Shown here piece by piece: positions 37,069 to 46,406 of a DNA stretch of 64,000 nucleotides. The DNA is from Bremerella sp. JC817 (GTDB taxonomy: Bacteria > Planctomycetota > Planctomycetia > Pirellulales > Pirellulaceae). How positions within the stretch are numbered: position 1 is the stretch's first letter; every line of letters begins with the position of its first letter. The notes under the pieces were generated by a model. The model saw only the letters and a list, made by a program, of their open reading frames with translations, searched no databases and was not told the origin of the DNA. A program made the position numbers and the translations under genes. Location: NCBI RefSeq assembly GCF_040718835.1, contig NZ_JBFEFG010000281.1:248001-312000 (forward strand). The letters are read 5' to 3'.

Positions 37069-38319
37069 TTAGACCGCTTCGCGCAGCGTCATCGTTTGCC
37101 GAGCGGCAACTTCGAGTTGGCTTAGAACGCCACGCCAGTTGCCGGGACTGCCAGGCGTGATTCGCCCGAGAATCCTAGCAGCGGTCGCCCCGGTGAGATC
37201 GGGAAGATTGCCGCTGACTTGATCGATATGCAGAGTAGCGAAGATCGCGGCGATCGATGCCCCAGCCGATCCAGAGATCCAGCCTCGCGAGACCTCTGTC
37301 GAAACCGGAATCCCGGCAAACTTGTCGGCCAATTGCTTCACGAACATCTCGCGCCGGGCACCTCGTCCCAGCACGACGATCTCGGCAACCTCAGGGGTTG
37401 GTGGGAAGTGCTCTTCGATCTGGTGATGAATCTCGCCAGCCCAGTAGTTTTCGAGCGTTTGATTCAACGTCGTGCTCGATTGAATCAACTCCGGAACCTG
37501 ATCGACGATTGATTCGATCAGTGTTGAAAGCTGGGTTTCGGAATCGGCGGCGATATCGTAAGCGTCCGCTTTAAGCATCGTCTGCCGTAGCGGCTCGACC
37601 AGCGACTTCCCGGCAGGTAACTGATGATCGCATATCGTCTGCAGTCGCTGGAGCAAAGCAAAGCCAGGTCCCATGCGGCGATAGGCAACGCCCGGGATCG
37701 GTCGGTTCTTGCGGCGAGCGGGTAGATAGAACAGTTCAATTGCCTGATCGAGTCGTACAACGACCAGCGGCCGAGCACTGATCGAATCGACGGGCCGCGT
37801 CAGAAGTAGCCACATCGGCAAGACATCGATCCCGGTGGCCGATCCACCTTTGGCGATGTCACGCTGCTCGAAGTGATCGATCACGGTCACGCCAGTCGAT
37901 TCGGCGAGAATCGTGGGATCGCCAACGACAATCGCCGAACCAGTTTGTTTCCAGAACTCTCTGCCGAAAGCTGGCCCGCGCTGGCCGATCGCGGTGACTT
38001 TTTCGGCCGAGATCCCACACGAGTTCAACAGTCGTTCGACGTTGACGACTTGCAGTTCGACCACCAAACGCGAAGCCATGCCAGGTAGTTGCGTTCCCGA
38101 GGCCAGACCGGTGCCGCCTTGTTCAAGCAGTGTGCGGACATCGGGTGGGGTGCGAACGTTGAGTTGGTGAATGATGTCGAAGTCGGCGTTCAGGCCGCGA
38201 CCGTCGACTTTCAAAATGGAGGCACTCATAAAGCGCAGACAGGGAGTCATCGCGGTGCCAACAAAGTAGCGCCGCGCATGTTCCGCGAAACTCGACATTC
38301 CGAGTGTCTTGGCGGGCAT
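37069..38319 (-). CDS. Divergent anhydro-N-acetylmuramic acid kinase-like protein
   Basis: 416 residues. The middle resembles AnmK: 'KVTAIGQRGPAFG', then TGVTVIDHFEQRDIAKGGSA (canonical DFRxxDxAxGGQGAP) and a VVLGRGARREMFV segment near the C-terminus. AnmK phosphorylates and opens 1,6-anhydro-MurNAc during cell-wall recycling. The N-terminal MSGTS-type phosphate loop reads MSASILKVDG here, so ATP binding may be altered. An internal ATG at residue 8 is also plausible. It lies downstream of the amidotransferase-like gene on the same strand, with a terminator-like hairpin between. Confidence 0.72.
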   Translation of the reverse strand: MPAKTLGMSSFAEHARRYFVGTAMTPCLRFMSASILKVDGRGLNADFDIIHQLNVRTPPDVRTLLEQGGTGLASGTQLPGMASRLVVELQVVNVERLLNSCGISAEKVTAIGQRGPAFGREFWKQTGSAIVVGDPTILAESTGVTVIDHFEQRDIAKGGSATGIDVLPMWLLLTRPVDSISARPLVVVRLDQAIELFYLPARRKNRPIPGVAYRRMGPGFALLQRLQTICDHQLPAGKSLVEPLRQTMLKADAYDIAADSETQLSTLIESIVDQVPELIQSSTTLNQTLENYWAGEIHHQIEEHFPPTPEVAEIVVLGRGARREMFVKQLADKFAGIPVSTEVSRGWISGSAGASIAAIFATLHIDQVSGNLPDLTGATAARILGRITPGSPGNWRGVLSQLEVAARQTMTLREAV

Positions 38320-38356
38320 CCGTGTCCCAGCGGGTTAGAGTGTGCGCAGTAAGAAG

Positions 38357-38404
38357 CGAGAAAAAGAGGGGGAAGCAGGAACCAATGGCCTGCGGTTCCT
38401 GCTT
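38357..38404 (-). terminator. Terminator after the amidotransferase-like gene
   Basis: Stem aagcaggaacc / ggttcctgctt (38373-38383 with 38394-38404). On the minus strand it is followed by ccccctctttttctc. Confidence 0.65.
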
Positions 38405-38431
38405 ACCCCATGCTGAACGTGCGAGCTGAAC

Positions 38432-39187
38432 TCACGAAGCGGCAGCAACGCGAACGCCACCGGCTTTACCAGCCGCGACGCCTTCGACGAACTCTTCAAA
38501 AATACGCTGATCGAGGGCGGAAGCCGACTCGGCTTCTGGATGGAACTGGGTTCCAATCGCAAACCAATCTTCGTGAATCGATTCGATCGCTTCGATCACA
38601 CCGTCTGGGCTACGTGCCGAGGCGATGAAACCTGGGGCCAATTCGTCGATCGCCATGTGATGGCTGCTGTTCACGCGAACTTCGCCATCGCCGAAGATCT
38701 TTTCCATCAGCGTACCAGGGACCACATCCAGTCCATGGCGGTGATGTTTGTCAATCGTGTCGTGATGCGGCAAGGCACCCGGCAGGTCTTCCGGAATGTG
38801 CATGAACAAATTGCCGCCCATGGCGACGTTGATCAATTGCATACCGACGCCAATACCGAATACCGGCAGACGCATCTGAGCGATCAATTTCATCATTGAT
38901 CGGTCGGCATCTTCACGACGCGGCTCCATCATGCGGATGGAAGCGTGACGCATGAAACCGTCCCGATTAGGATCCAAATCCGGACCACCAATCAGCACCA
39001 CTCCGTCCAGCCGGCTCAAAACGGCCTGCTGATCTTCGGGGCTGCTCACTGGGGGAAGGACCACAGGAATCCCACCTGCTGCAATCACTGCATCGTAGTA
39101 ACCAGCAGAAATGAAGGAGAATGCAGGCCGGTCGTGGGTTGCATTCCGAAAGTTGGCATTCAAACCGATAACAGGTTTTGAAAACAT
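38432..39187 (-). CDS. Class I glutamine-amidotransferase-like protein (PuuD/peptidase C26 family), nucleophile missing
   Basis: 251 residues from the ATG at 39187, preceded by GAGGAG. Family features: KPVIGLNANF, GYYDAVIAAGGIPVVLPP, LIGGPDLDP, VNSSHHMAID and the catalytic His in FHPEAE. The nucleophile elbow, GICRGMQ in active gamma-glutamyl hydrolases, reads GIGVGMQ, so the Cys is a Gly (codon 38849-38851, GGC; one base from TGC). Hydrolysis of gamma-glutamyl bonds is therefore unlikely unless the base is a read error. It could be a binding or regulatory pseudoenzyme. Confidence 0.85.
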   Translation of the reverse strand: MFSKPVIGLNANFRNATHDRPAFSFISAGYYDAVIAAGGIPVVLPPVSSPEDQQAVLSRLDGVVLIGGPDLDPNRDGFMRHASIRMMEPRREDADRSMMKLIAQMRLPVFGIGVGMQLINVAMGGNLFMHIPEDLPGALPHHDTIDKHHRHGLDVVPGTLMEKIFGDGEVRVNSSHHMAIDELAPGFIASARSPDGVIEAIESIHEDWFAIGTQFHPEAESASALDQRIFEEFVEGVAAGKAGGVRVAAAS

Positions 39188-39722
39188 CTGGGGACTCCTC
39201 GGGCGCTTCATGCGCTGAAAAAACGAAGATCCTCCCAAGGCCTAATAGATCGCTCGACTTCGGCTTGATCCAGAAAGAAGAATTTGCGATTAAGAGCTAA
39301 CGATGAAAAACCAAGTTCGTCCAAAACTTTTCTTCATCTATGGCCGATAACTTTGGATGTGTAGTCCGACACACCTATGGCTATGGCTCACTAGCAATCG
39401 CAGAGACCCGTCCTGGGTTATGGCTAAAGCGATGACCTCCCTATCATTGAGCCTTGATCAGATCGCACCGTTCCGTGCGTTCCCAGATCAATCACAAGAT
39501 GCGAAGAGTCTACCGATCCGTTAAAGCTTGCCAAGCTTTTTCCATATCTTGTGCTCAAACTGGGCTGGCGTGGCCATATCTTCCAGCTAGCGATGCCACC
39601 AGGCACACTTTCTCGTGGGGATTGGCCAATCGATTCACGCCTGCTGGTCGGTTCTCTTGAGCCCTCAAAACCGATAGAATAACGGCTTTACGGGTTCCTC
39701 TTTTCCGCTGTCCAGAGTCGGC
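39188..39722. other. Long intergenic region with no recognised gene
   Basis: A 535-base gap, the longest here, between divergent genes. It has a short AT-rich hairpin aaagctt-gcc-aagcttt followed by T at 39523-39541. Short open frames have poor starts and odd composition. A small RNA cannot be excluded. Confidence 0.5.
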
Positions 39723-40841
39723 ATGAAATATCAGAACGTCTGCATCGAAGGGCTGGGCTACTGCCTACCGGATGAAATCGTCACTTCGAGCGAGATCGAG
39801 CGGCGTCTTGCCCCCCTTTACGAGCGGCTTCGCCTGCCTGAGGGTCGCCTCGAGCTGATGACCGGCATTTCGCAGCGGCGATTTTTCCCTGAAGCGGTCA
39901 AGCCAGGCGACGTCAGTATTCACTCGGCTCGCAACGCGATGGCCTCGACCGGCATCGATCCGAATGACGTCGGCGCCCTGATCCATGGCTCGGTCTGCCG
40001 GGATTTCATCGAACCAGCGACCGCGTGCCGCGTCCATCATGCCTTGGGGCTTCCGCAGGACTGCGTCGTTTACGACGTCTCGAATGCCTGCCTGGGGATC
40101 CTGAATGGGGCGATCCAAATCGCCAACATGATCGAACTGGGCCAGATCAAAGCTGGGATCGTGGTTGGTACCGAAAGTGGCCGTCACCTGGTCGACAACA
40201 CGATCGCCACGCTCAACGAAAGCGAAAACCTCAGCCGGAACGACATCAAGTTGGCCGTCGCTTCGCTGACAATTGGTTCGGCAAGCTGCGCGATGGTGCT
40301 GTGCCACAAAGAACTGAGCCGCACCGGCAACCAGTTAATCGCCGCCAGCGCCCGAGCCCACACCCAGCATCACGATCTTTGCCACAGCATCTCGGGCAAA
40401 AACGAAACCGGCGTCGGCAATCCTTTGATGCAGACCGATTCCGAAAAGCTGATGGCCGAAGGGATCGCCACCGGCGCGGCCACCTTCGCCGACTTCCTTT
40501 CGGAAACCGGCTGGTCGCCTGAGAACATCGACCGTTCAATTTGCCATCAGGTGGGCCTCACCCATCGTCGCCTTGTGCTGGAGAAGCTTCAGCTTCCGGT
40601 CGACAACGACTTCGCCACTGTGCAGTGGCTGGGCAACACTGGAGCCGCCGCCCTTCCGACGACACTCGCCCTGGCAGCCCAGACGCAGTTTATCGAAGCA
40701 GGTCAGAACGTGGCCCTGCTCGGCATCGGCTCAGGCATCAACTGCGTGATGATCGGTGCTCACTGGCAAACAACGCTCGTGAGCGGCACCGGTGACATGC
40801 CGCTGGGCATGCAGCGTGGCGGTGCACTTCAGGCCGGCTAA
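39723..40841 (+). CDS. 3-oxoacyl-ACP synthase III-like (FabH/OleA-type) thiolase-fold enzyme
   Basis: 372 residues. All three catalytic residues are present: Cys about 123 in SNACLGI, His about 275 in CHQVGLTH, and Asn about 305 in LGNTGAA. It should condense two acyl thioesters, or an acyl thioester with malonyl-ACP. At 372 residues it is longer than housekeeping FabH (about 320) and closer to OleA-like enzymes that make very long beta-keto acids, but no oleBCD genes are nearby. It converges on the MATE gene with only 21 bases between stops. Confidence 0.9.
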   Translation: MKYQNVCIEGLGYCLPDEIVTSSEIERRLAPLYERLRLPEGRLELMTGISQRRFFPEAVKPGDVSIHSARNAMASTGIDPNDVGALIHGSVCRDFIEPATACRVHHALGLPQDCVVYDVSNACLGILNGAIQIANMIELGQIKAGIVVGTESGRHLVDNTIATLNESENLSRNDIKLAVASLTIGSASCAMVLCHKELSRTGNQLIAASARAHTQHHDLCHSISGKNETGVGNPLMQTDSEKLMAEGIATGAATFADFLSETGWSPENIDRSICHQVGLTHRRLVLEKLQLPVDNDFATVQWLGNTGAAALPTTLALAAQTQFIEAGQNVALLGIGSGINCVMIGAHWQTTLVSGTGDMPLGMQRGGALQAG

Positions 40842-40862
40842 ACGAACGCGGGCCAAGACTTC

Positions 40863-42287
40863 TTAGCGGAGACCATCTTCGACGATGGTCTCTTCGGTGA
40901 CCTTTCGTATCTGGCGGTCTTCGTCGGTGAGGCGAGTTTCTTTCCAGCCGCCATGCATGAACCACCCCATGGCCACAATCGCCATAACGATGTGCATCAC
41001 TGGGAACGACCACCAGATTCCGTTCGCTTCCAATGGCGTATGCTTCGACAGAATGTACGCCAGCGGAAATTGAAGCACCCACTGCGACAATAGGGCAATC
41101 ACCATCGAGATCAGCAGATTGCCTGAGGCGCGGAACGTGGCGACCATGCAAAGCTGGATCCCCAATCCACCCCACGCCAGGCACATCACCCGGATGAACT
41201 CGGCACCGTGTGCGATTACTTCGGGATCGTCCGGCACGAAGAACGCTACGATCTGCGGTGCAATGAAATACGCGATCACGCCCACCGCAGATAAAATCGC
41301 ACAGCCCCAAGCAGCCCCGAGGATCGCAATCTTCTGCGCTCGTGCGGCGTTGCCAGCGCCGATGTTTTGACCGACCAACGTCGAGACCGCCATCGACAAA
41401 CCCATTGCCGGAATCATTACAAACTGCAGCACATTCGCGCCGACGCCATACGACGCGATCGTTACCGTACCGAAGCTCGCCACCAGAAACGAAAGTACAA
41501 TCAAGCCCAGTGCCCGAGTCGAAAGTTCGACCGAACCAGGTGCCCCCAGCAGGAACGCCCGCTTGATGTAAGGGAAGTCAGGCTTGAAATCCCGCAGTTG
41601 CAGCTTGATTCCGTTCTGCCCGCGGACGAACACCCACATTCCGAGCAGCGCCGCAATACCTTGCGTGCTGAGTGTCGCCAGCGCTGCCCCGCGCACGCCT
41701 TGCTCGGCAATCGGTCCCCACCCAAAGATGAACAGCGGATCGAGTACGATGTTCAGCAGCACCGTTCCCAGCACAATGAACAGTGGTACGGTCGTCTGAC
41801 CAATTCCACGCATCAAGGCCTGAAACATGGCGAACAGAAACACGAAAATAATGCCGACGAACGAGACACGCATGAACGCGAGCGCGTCGCGATAGACATT
41901 TCCATCGCCCCCCATCCAGTGCAACAAATGAGGGGCGATCATATAGCCGGCTGTCCCCAGCACCACCGAAGTGAGAAAAACCATCAGCATGGTCTGGGCG
42001 GCGACATGGTTTACCATCTCTTGCTTGCCCGCCCCCATGTACTGAGCAGAGAGGGTCGCTCCGGCAATCCCGAGCCCCGATCCCATGGCGATCACCAGGA
42101 ACGTCACCGGAAAGCTGATCGAAACAGCCGCGACCGCCGACGCCCCCAGTCGCCCGACCCAGAAGGCGTCGGTCAGCTGGTAAGCCGTTTGCAGAACGTT
42201 GGCCAGAATGATCGGGACGGCCAAACGAAAGAGCGCCGTGCCGATCGGCCCCTCGAGGAATAGCTTTTGTCGAGCGTGTTGCTGCAT
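40863..42287 (-). CDS. MATE-family multidrug efflux transporter
   Basis: 474 residues from the ATG at 42287; a TTG at 42314 is an alternative. About twelve hydrophobic helices are visible. Two related halves carry the MATE pattern: LFRLAVPIILANVLQTAYQLTD with FWVGRLGASAVAA, and LSTRALGLIVLSFLVASFG in the second half. MATE proteins export cationic drugs and metabolites in exchange for Na+ or H+. It is NorM/DinF-like in length. A PAAR gene lies 173 bases upstream on the same strand. Confidence 0.95.
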   Translation of the reverse strand: MQQHARQKLFLEGPIGTALFRLAVPIILANVLQTAYQLTDAFWVGRLGASAVAAVSISFPVTFLVIAMGSGLGIAGATLSAQYMGAGKQEMVNHVAAQTMLMVFLTSVVLGTAGYMIAPHLLHWMGGDGNVYRDALAFMRVSFVGIIFVFLFAMFQALMRGIGQTTVPLFIVLGTVLLNIVLDPLFIFGWGPIAEQGVRGAALATLSTQGIAALLGMWVFVRGQNGIKLQLRDFKPDFPYIKRAFLLGAPGSVELSTRALGLIVLSFLVASFGTVTIASYGVGANVLQFVMIPAMGLSMAVSTLVGQNIGAGNAARAQKIAILGAAWGCAILSAVGVIAYFIAPQIVAFFVPDDPEVIAHGAEFIRVMCLAWGGLGIQLCMVATFRASGNLLISMVIALLSQWVLQFPLAYILSKHTPLEANGIWWSFPVMHIVMAIVAMGWFMHGGWKETRLTDEDRQIRKVTEETIVEDGLR

Positions 42288-42460
42288 GGAAAGGTAAGAG
42301 GGACTCGCGGTCAATCAACGGAGAGATATGGGCATTATTCTACGCGTTGCAGGTCAGTCCACCCACCACCGAGAGGGCGGGTCCAAGATCTTCACCCAAC
42401 TGCGGCTTGCCACCCCCGACTGCGGCAATTGCCTTCCAGAAGTAGTGCCAGGAAGGTAAG

Positions 42461-42748
42461 TTAGCCACCAATCATCACATTGGGGCAGCCCATCACGACC
42501 GTTCCTCCATGGGCGGTGGAATCGCCCACCCGTGCTGCCGGCATAAAGCCAATGAAGACAGTTGACGAGCCCATCGCAATTACGTCGGGTGGCCCCACAC
42601 ACGCGGCGATATCTCCGACTCGGGCTGCCGGCATAAAGCTGATCAACACCTGGGGACAGCCCATCGATACCGGGCCGCCTACATGCGGCTTCGGACCGTC
42701 ACACATCGGACAGGCATGCATATCTCCGATTCGGGCTGCAGGAGGCAT
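42461..42748 (-). CDS. PAAR-motif protein
   Basis: 95 residues from the ATG at 42748. Three PPAARxGD/MPAARVGD repeats (near residues 4, 39 and 71), each followed by a small Gly/Cys-rich loop, make the trimer-tip fold of PAAR proteins. These cap the spike of type VI secretion systems and related contractile machines. A metal-binding set with CPMCDG and H residues is visible. No tssB/C, VgrG or effector gene is in the window, so it is an orphan or its partners are elsewhere. No effector domain is fused. Confidence 0.88.
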   Translation of the reverse strand: MPPAARIGDMHACPMCDGPKPHVGGPVSMGCPQVLISFMPAARVGDIAACVGPPDVIAMGSSTVFIGFMPAARVGDSTAHGGTVVMGCPNVMIGG

Positions 42749-43145
42749 CACAGGGCTCTCTATTGGAAGTCAAACACATGCGTACTGATCGGTGCCCATT
42801 ATCAGGCACCTTTCATCACCACCTCTTGATTATCTACGAACTTGCGACAGGGTTGCCAACTTTTTCAAGCTTTCCTTCCCGACGTAGCTTCCGGCCAGTT
42901 CGCAAGGTGTGCGCAATCCAGCCCCCATTTTTGCCGGTTTCAAGCAGCACCTGTTTGACGCTTTACAGAGACACCCCTATAACACCCACATACATCTCAT
43001 ATATATCCATCTACGTTCACTAATATTACTTTGATCGCAGCGCATTTTCGTTCACTCTCTTCATAACGCACTATCAGAGCGAATTAAACGCTGTACTTGC
43101 ATTCGCGTGTTTGTCTTTTGACTTGAGCGATATAAGGAACGATCT
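42749..43145. other. Intergenic region containing the 43146 promoter
   Basis: A 397-base gap, AT-rich towards the 3' side. A good promoter lies at 42955-42983. No coding frame or RNA gene was recognised. Confidence 0.5.
42955..42983 (+). promoter_or_regulatory. Likely sigma-70 promoter of the 43146 gene
   Basis: TTGACG (42955-42960), a 17-base spacer and TATAAC (42978-42983). This gives a leader of about 155 bases. Confidence 0.55.
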
Positions 43146-43661
43146 ATGAACGTCTTGATTGGGAATGGAAAGAGCATTTCAGGCCATGGCTGGTTGAAAT
43201 CGGCCCTAAAACTGGGGCTTTTGGCCATAATGGTTGGCGCGGTCACCACTGCTTGGACCGGTGAAGCACTCGCACAATCGGGTTCGCCGACCCCGGAAAC
43301 GCGATTCCTGGATCCTCGTGATCCGCTGGCCGGCAACAACCCGCCACAAACTGTCTATATCAACCCAAATAATAATTATGTCACGGTTCAGGTACGACTG
43401 GTACAGCTTTACAACTCGTACTGGGATCCAAATGCCAAAGTGGCGGTCTACAACAAGCAAGTCTCGATTTACATCCCCGGTGTTGTCGCCCAGACGGTAT
43501 ACACCGACGGCCAAGGTGTCGCGTCGCTTTACGTGAATAACCTGCCCCTTGGAACGCAGCAATTTACCTGCTATGTCTCCTTTGCCGGGGGCGGCTACAA
43601 CGGCACGATTTTGAACCCAGCGTCGGCGTCGTTTGCCATCATTCGGCAGTCTCCTTTCTAA
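43146..43661 (+). CDS. Secreted beta-sandwich-like protein of unknown function
   Basis: 171 residues with AAGGAA upstream. A long signal peptide ends near EALAQS (about 41). The mature part (about 75-170) is beta-rich and aromatic, with VTVQVRLVQLYNSYW, YTDGQGVASLYV and GTQQFTCYVSF, an Ig-like or bacterial Big-type sandwich. It is monocistronic, with its own promoter and a terminator at 43745-43792. The role is unknown; extracellular. Confidence 0.78.
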   Translation: MNVLIGNGKSISGHGWLKSALKLGLLAIMVGAVTTAWTGEALAQSGSPTPETRFLDPRDPLAGNNPPQTVYINPNNNYVTVQVRLVQLYNSYWDPNAKVAVYNKQVSIYIPGVVAQTVYTDGQGVASLYVNNLPLGTQQFTCYVSFAGGGYNGTILNPASASFAIIRQSPF

Positions 43662-43744
43662 CGAGTCCCCATTGACGATCTGAAGTCGAAGATTGCCCTG
43701 GAGGCATTCATTTCGCACCCCACCCACCAACCATCGCAAGCCGA

Positions 43745-43792
43745 GGGAATCTGCGTCTAACGGCGAACGCAGGTTCCCTTGCTTCTTTCTTG
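43745..43792 (+). terminator. Terminator after the 43146 gene
   Basis: Stem gggaatctgcgt / acgcaggttccc with one G-U pair (43745-43756 with 43767-43778), followed by ttgcttctttctt. Confidence 0.7.
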
Positions 43793-43910
43793 CCAACCCT
43801 CTGCCAACGGGCCGCAAAGCCTAACCAATAACTGGCTTGGCCCTGCTCTTTCAAGTTACGATGGCATCCGATCACGATCGAACTTTTCCTCTGGTGAAAG
43901 GTGCCCTGCA

Positions 43911-45662
43911 ATGTCCCGCCGTTACTTGATTCTCCTGATGCTGCTCTTCCCTGCGACTTCACTAGCGGAGATGCCTTCTCCCATCTTGAATCAGGCAAAA
44001 CTTCGACAGGGAAGCGAACGCTTTCCTCGAATTTCCATCGAAGAGAACTGGGCGCCGACCTACCAGGTAAAAGCACAAACCCTGCAGGTACGCGGACACG
44101 AAATCATCGACGTGTCATCAGACGACATCAGCCAGCACCGGGCCGCCGCAGTTGATCCATCCTTACGACTTCGCTGGATCGGCGAAACTCAAGGCATTGC
44201 TTTATTGGCGGTCGAGCGAGAACGCGAAGATTGGACGGGCAAGTACATCCGTCACAAGTATGCCCAACTGAATCTTGCGACCATGAAGTGGTTAGCTGAA
44301 ATGACCTTGCCGGAGCCGAAAGGAATTGACGACTCTTTCGGTGTGGCTGCTGAACAGCCTCTCGAGATTCGTCCCCAAGCCGCGTTGGTTCTACCCCAGG
44401 TAATGGTGGTCTTTTCCAAGGAAGTCATCTCTCGTGAGTCTTCCTTCGAGGAAGCCATTCGCTATTGGCTCTGCGCGTACCGTCCCGATCAATCTGAACC
44501 CGTTTGGATACAAGCGTTCCCAGTGAGCGAATACGCGGAACGTTATCAAACGGTCGACTGGCGACAGCACGAGGATCGAATTGTGCATCTCACAAATTTC
44601 GGTGCGACGTTGATCGTGTGTCCAAGCCCTTTGTCTCCGCTGATCCTAATCGATGTCGAGACAGGCCAATCGTACCACCAGATTCCTGCAATTTGGGAGT
44701 ACGATCGAGCGTTCATGGGACCAACCGCTTCACTCTATTACTTTTCGCGGTTCGGGCTGGATTATGAGGTGGATGAAGTCGTCGACAATCCTATTGTGTG
44801 GGAAGATGAAGGCCCCCTTTCCCAGGAAGTCCTCCAAAGACGCATTGATGACCGGCTTGCTGGAGAACGTCGATTGCATCAAGGTCGCGAACTATTTTAT
44901 GCCAAGTACGAGGCCTATATTTCGGCCGGGCCGTTTCTCGTGACTTGGCCCGAGTCTGACGAATCCCGGCTATTGGTCGCCGTTTCGCGTTCCGCTAAAT
45001 GTGACCCGGGAAGCTATGGCCAGCCTGAGGAATGCCTTCTTTACGAGGTCGATTTAGACAGCAGCCTCTCACTTTCAAGCATGACACGCTTACCACGCAT
45101 GGTGAACGGATCCCCCTGTTTCCCAATGAAAGAGAGTGCCCTACTCGGCTGTGAGATGGGAGCGTTGGTCAGAGTTCGACGCTACGAAGACGTCGTTGAT
45201 GGGGAAGGCTTTGGTACGGCATTAGAAGACCTGGCACTGCCAGTCGAATGGTTTCGAGAATACATCCCGCGTGCTCCCAAGGCCTGGCACCATGCATTGC
45301 CGAAACAAGATGTCTTTGCGAAGGATCGCCAATTCCTCTTTCGCCCTTCAATCGCTTACCTGATCGAACGCAACGATCGGCTGTTGCACCTCCAGATCAA
45401 CATCGTGGACCTTCAATCAGGACTCGACCAGAACCTGACACTCGACTTGCCGCTAACCTCCCCCCTGCCTGAACCAACGGTCGGCATTAAATATACTTCG
45501 CCAGATGGATCGGCCAGTTATGTGCGGACGTCGCAGCCTTTTGGTTTTTGGATCGATCAACTTGAGGTCACGGACAACACGCTTACGGTCGTCCTTGGCA
45601 GCGATCGCGAGCGGAATTCTGTATCGTTTGATATTTCCAGCCTCTACCCCCAGAAGGAATGA
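43911..45662 (+). CDS. Secreted protein of unknown function
   Basis: 583 residues from the ATG at 43911, which has AAAGGTG upstream; the frame is open further 5' without a better start. Signal peptide about 1-19 (TSLAEM). The mature part is beta-rich and regular, with repeated 'VDL/IDVETGQSY' type strands, possibly a beta-propeller, but no repeat is firm. I do not recognise a family. It stands alone on the plus strand, followed by the methyltransferase gene 89 bases later. Confidence 0.75.
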   Translation: MSRRYLILLMLLFPATSLAEMPSPILNQAKLRQGSERFPRISIEENWAPTYQVKAQTLQVRGHEIIDVSSDDISQHRAAAVDPSLRLRWIGETQGIALLAVEREREDWTGKYIRHKYAQLNLATMKWLAEMTLPEPKGIDDSFGVAAEQPLEIRPQAALVLPQVMVVFSKEVISRESSFEEAIRYWLCAYRPDQSEPVWIQAFPVSEYAERYQTVDWRQHEDRIVHLTNFGATLIVCPSPLSPLILIDVETGQSYHQIPAIWEYDRAFMGPTASLYYFSRFGLDYEVDEVVDNPIVWEDEGPLSQEVLQRRIDDRLAGERRLHQGRELFYAKYEAYISAGPFLVTWPESDESRLLVAVSRSAKCDPGSYGQPEECLLYEVDLDSSLSLSSMTRLPRMVNGSPCFPMKESALLGCEMGALVRVRRYEDVVDGEGFGTALEDLALPVEWFREYIPRAPKAWHHALPKQDVFAKDRQFLFRPSIAYLIERNDRLLHLQINIVDLQSGLDQNLTLDLPLTSPLPEPTVGIKYTSPDGSASYVRTSQPFGFWIDQLEVTDNTLTVVLGSDRERNSVSFDISSLYPQKE

Positions 45663-45751
45663 ACTAGCTGGTAACACTTTGTGCTAACGAGCATCGAAGG
45701 CTGGGGCGACTTGTCGCTTGGTTACCTCTCGCTCGATACCGCCAGGAAAGT

Positions 45752-46366
45752 ATGATGGATACGCAATCTTTTTGGAACGAACGATTTGGCCAGTCGGAGT
45801 ACATCTATGGCAAAGAGCCCAACGCGTTCCTGAAGGCCTCGGCGTTCTATTTTCCTCCAGGCGGGAAGGTGCTTTGCCTGGCGGAAGGGGAAGGTCGCAA
45901 CGGTTTGTTCCTGGCACAAGAAGGGCATCAGGTCAGCGCCGTCGATCTTTCCACCGAAGGGAAACGAAAGGCCGAGCAACTGGCGGCCGAGAATAACGTG
46001 ACGATTGATTACACCATCAGCGATCTAAACGACTTCGATTACGGCGTCGAATGTTGGGACGCGATCGTTTCGATCTACGCTCATATCGATTCCGCTTCTC
46101 GCAGGATCCTCTATCCGCGGCTCGTCGAAGCCCTCAAACCAGGCGGGATCTTTCTGCTCGAGGCCTATCATCCGCGACAGCTTGAATATGGAACCGGCGG
46201 GCCGAAGGATGCTGACATGCTGGTCACGCTCGAAAGTCTCCGTCCCTGCTTCCAGGGAATGCAAATCCCGCATCAAGCGGAGTTAGAACGAAATGTCACG
46301 GAAGGGACGTTTCATACCGGCAATGCTTTTGTAACGCAGTTTGTTGCGTCAAAACCGGCTCGCTAG
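45752..46366 (+). CDS. Class I SAM-dependent methyltransferase (TehB-like)
   Basis: 204 residues. The N-terminus FWNERFGQSEYIYGKEPN matches the TehB/thiopurine-type group. The SAM-binding motif I reads VLCLAEGEGRNG, followed by SAVDLS and the post-motif LVEALKPGGIFLLE. Substrates in this group include small thiols, tellurite and metabolites; none can be assigned here. A short gene follows 40 bases downstream. Confidence 0.92.
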   Translation: MMDTQSFWNERFGQSEYIYGKEPNAFLKASAFYFPPGGKVLCLAEGEGRNGLFLAQEGHQVSAVDLSTEGKRKAEQLAAENNVTIDYTISDLNDFDYGVECWDAIVSIYAHIDSASRRILYPRLVEALKPGGIFLLEAYHPRQLEYGTGGPKDADMLVTLESLRPCFQGMQIPHQAELERNVTEGTFHTGNAFVTQFVASKPAR

Positions 46367-46406
46367 ACGTTATCGCCCCCTCGGAACGGGGAAACAAACA
46401 GGGGCA

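Noticed and set aside
39360..39480. tRNA-like sequence in the long gap
   Set aside because: No cloverleaf with a GGTTCRA T-arm could be drawn.
42288..42460. Effector gene between PAAR and MATE
   Set aside because: Only 173 bases and no open frame of useful length.
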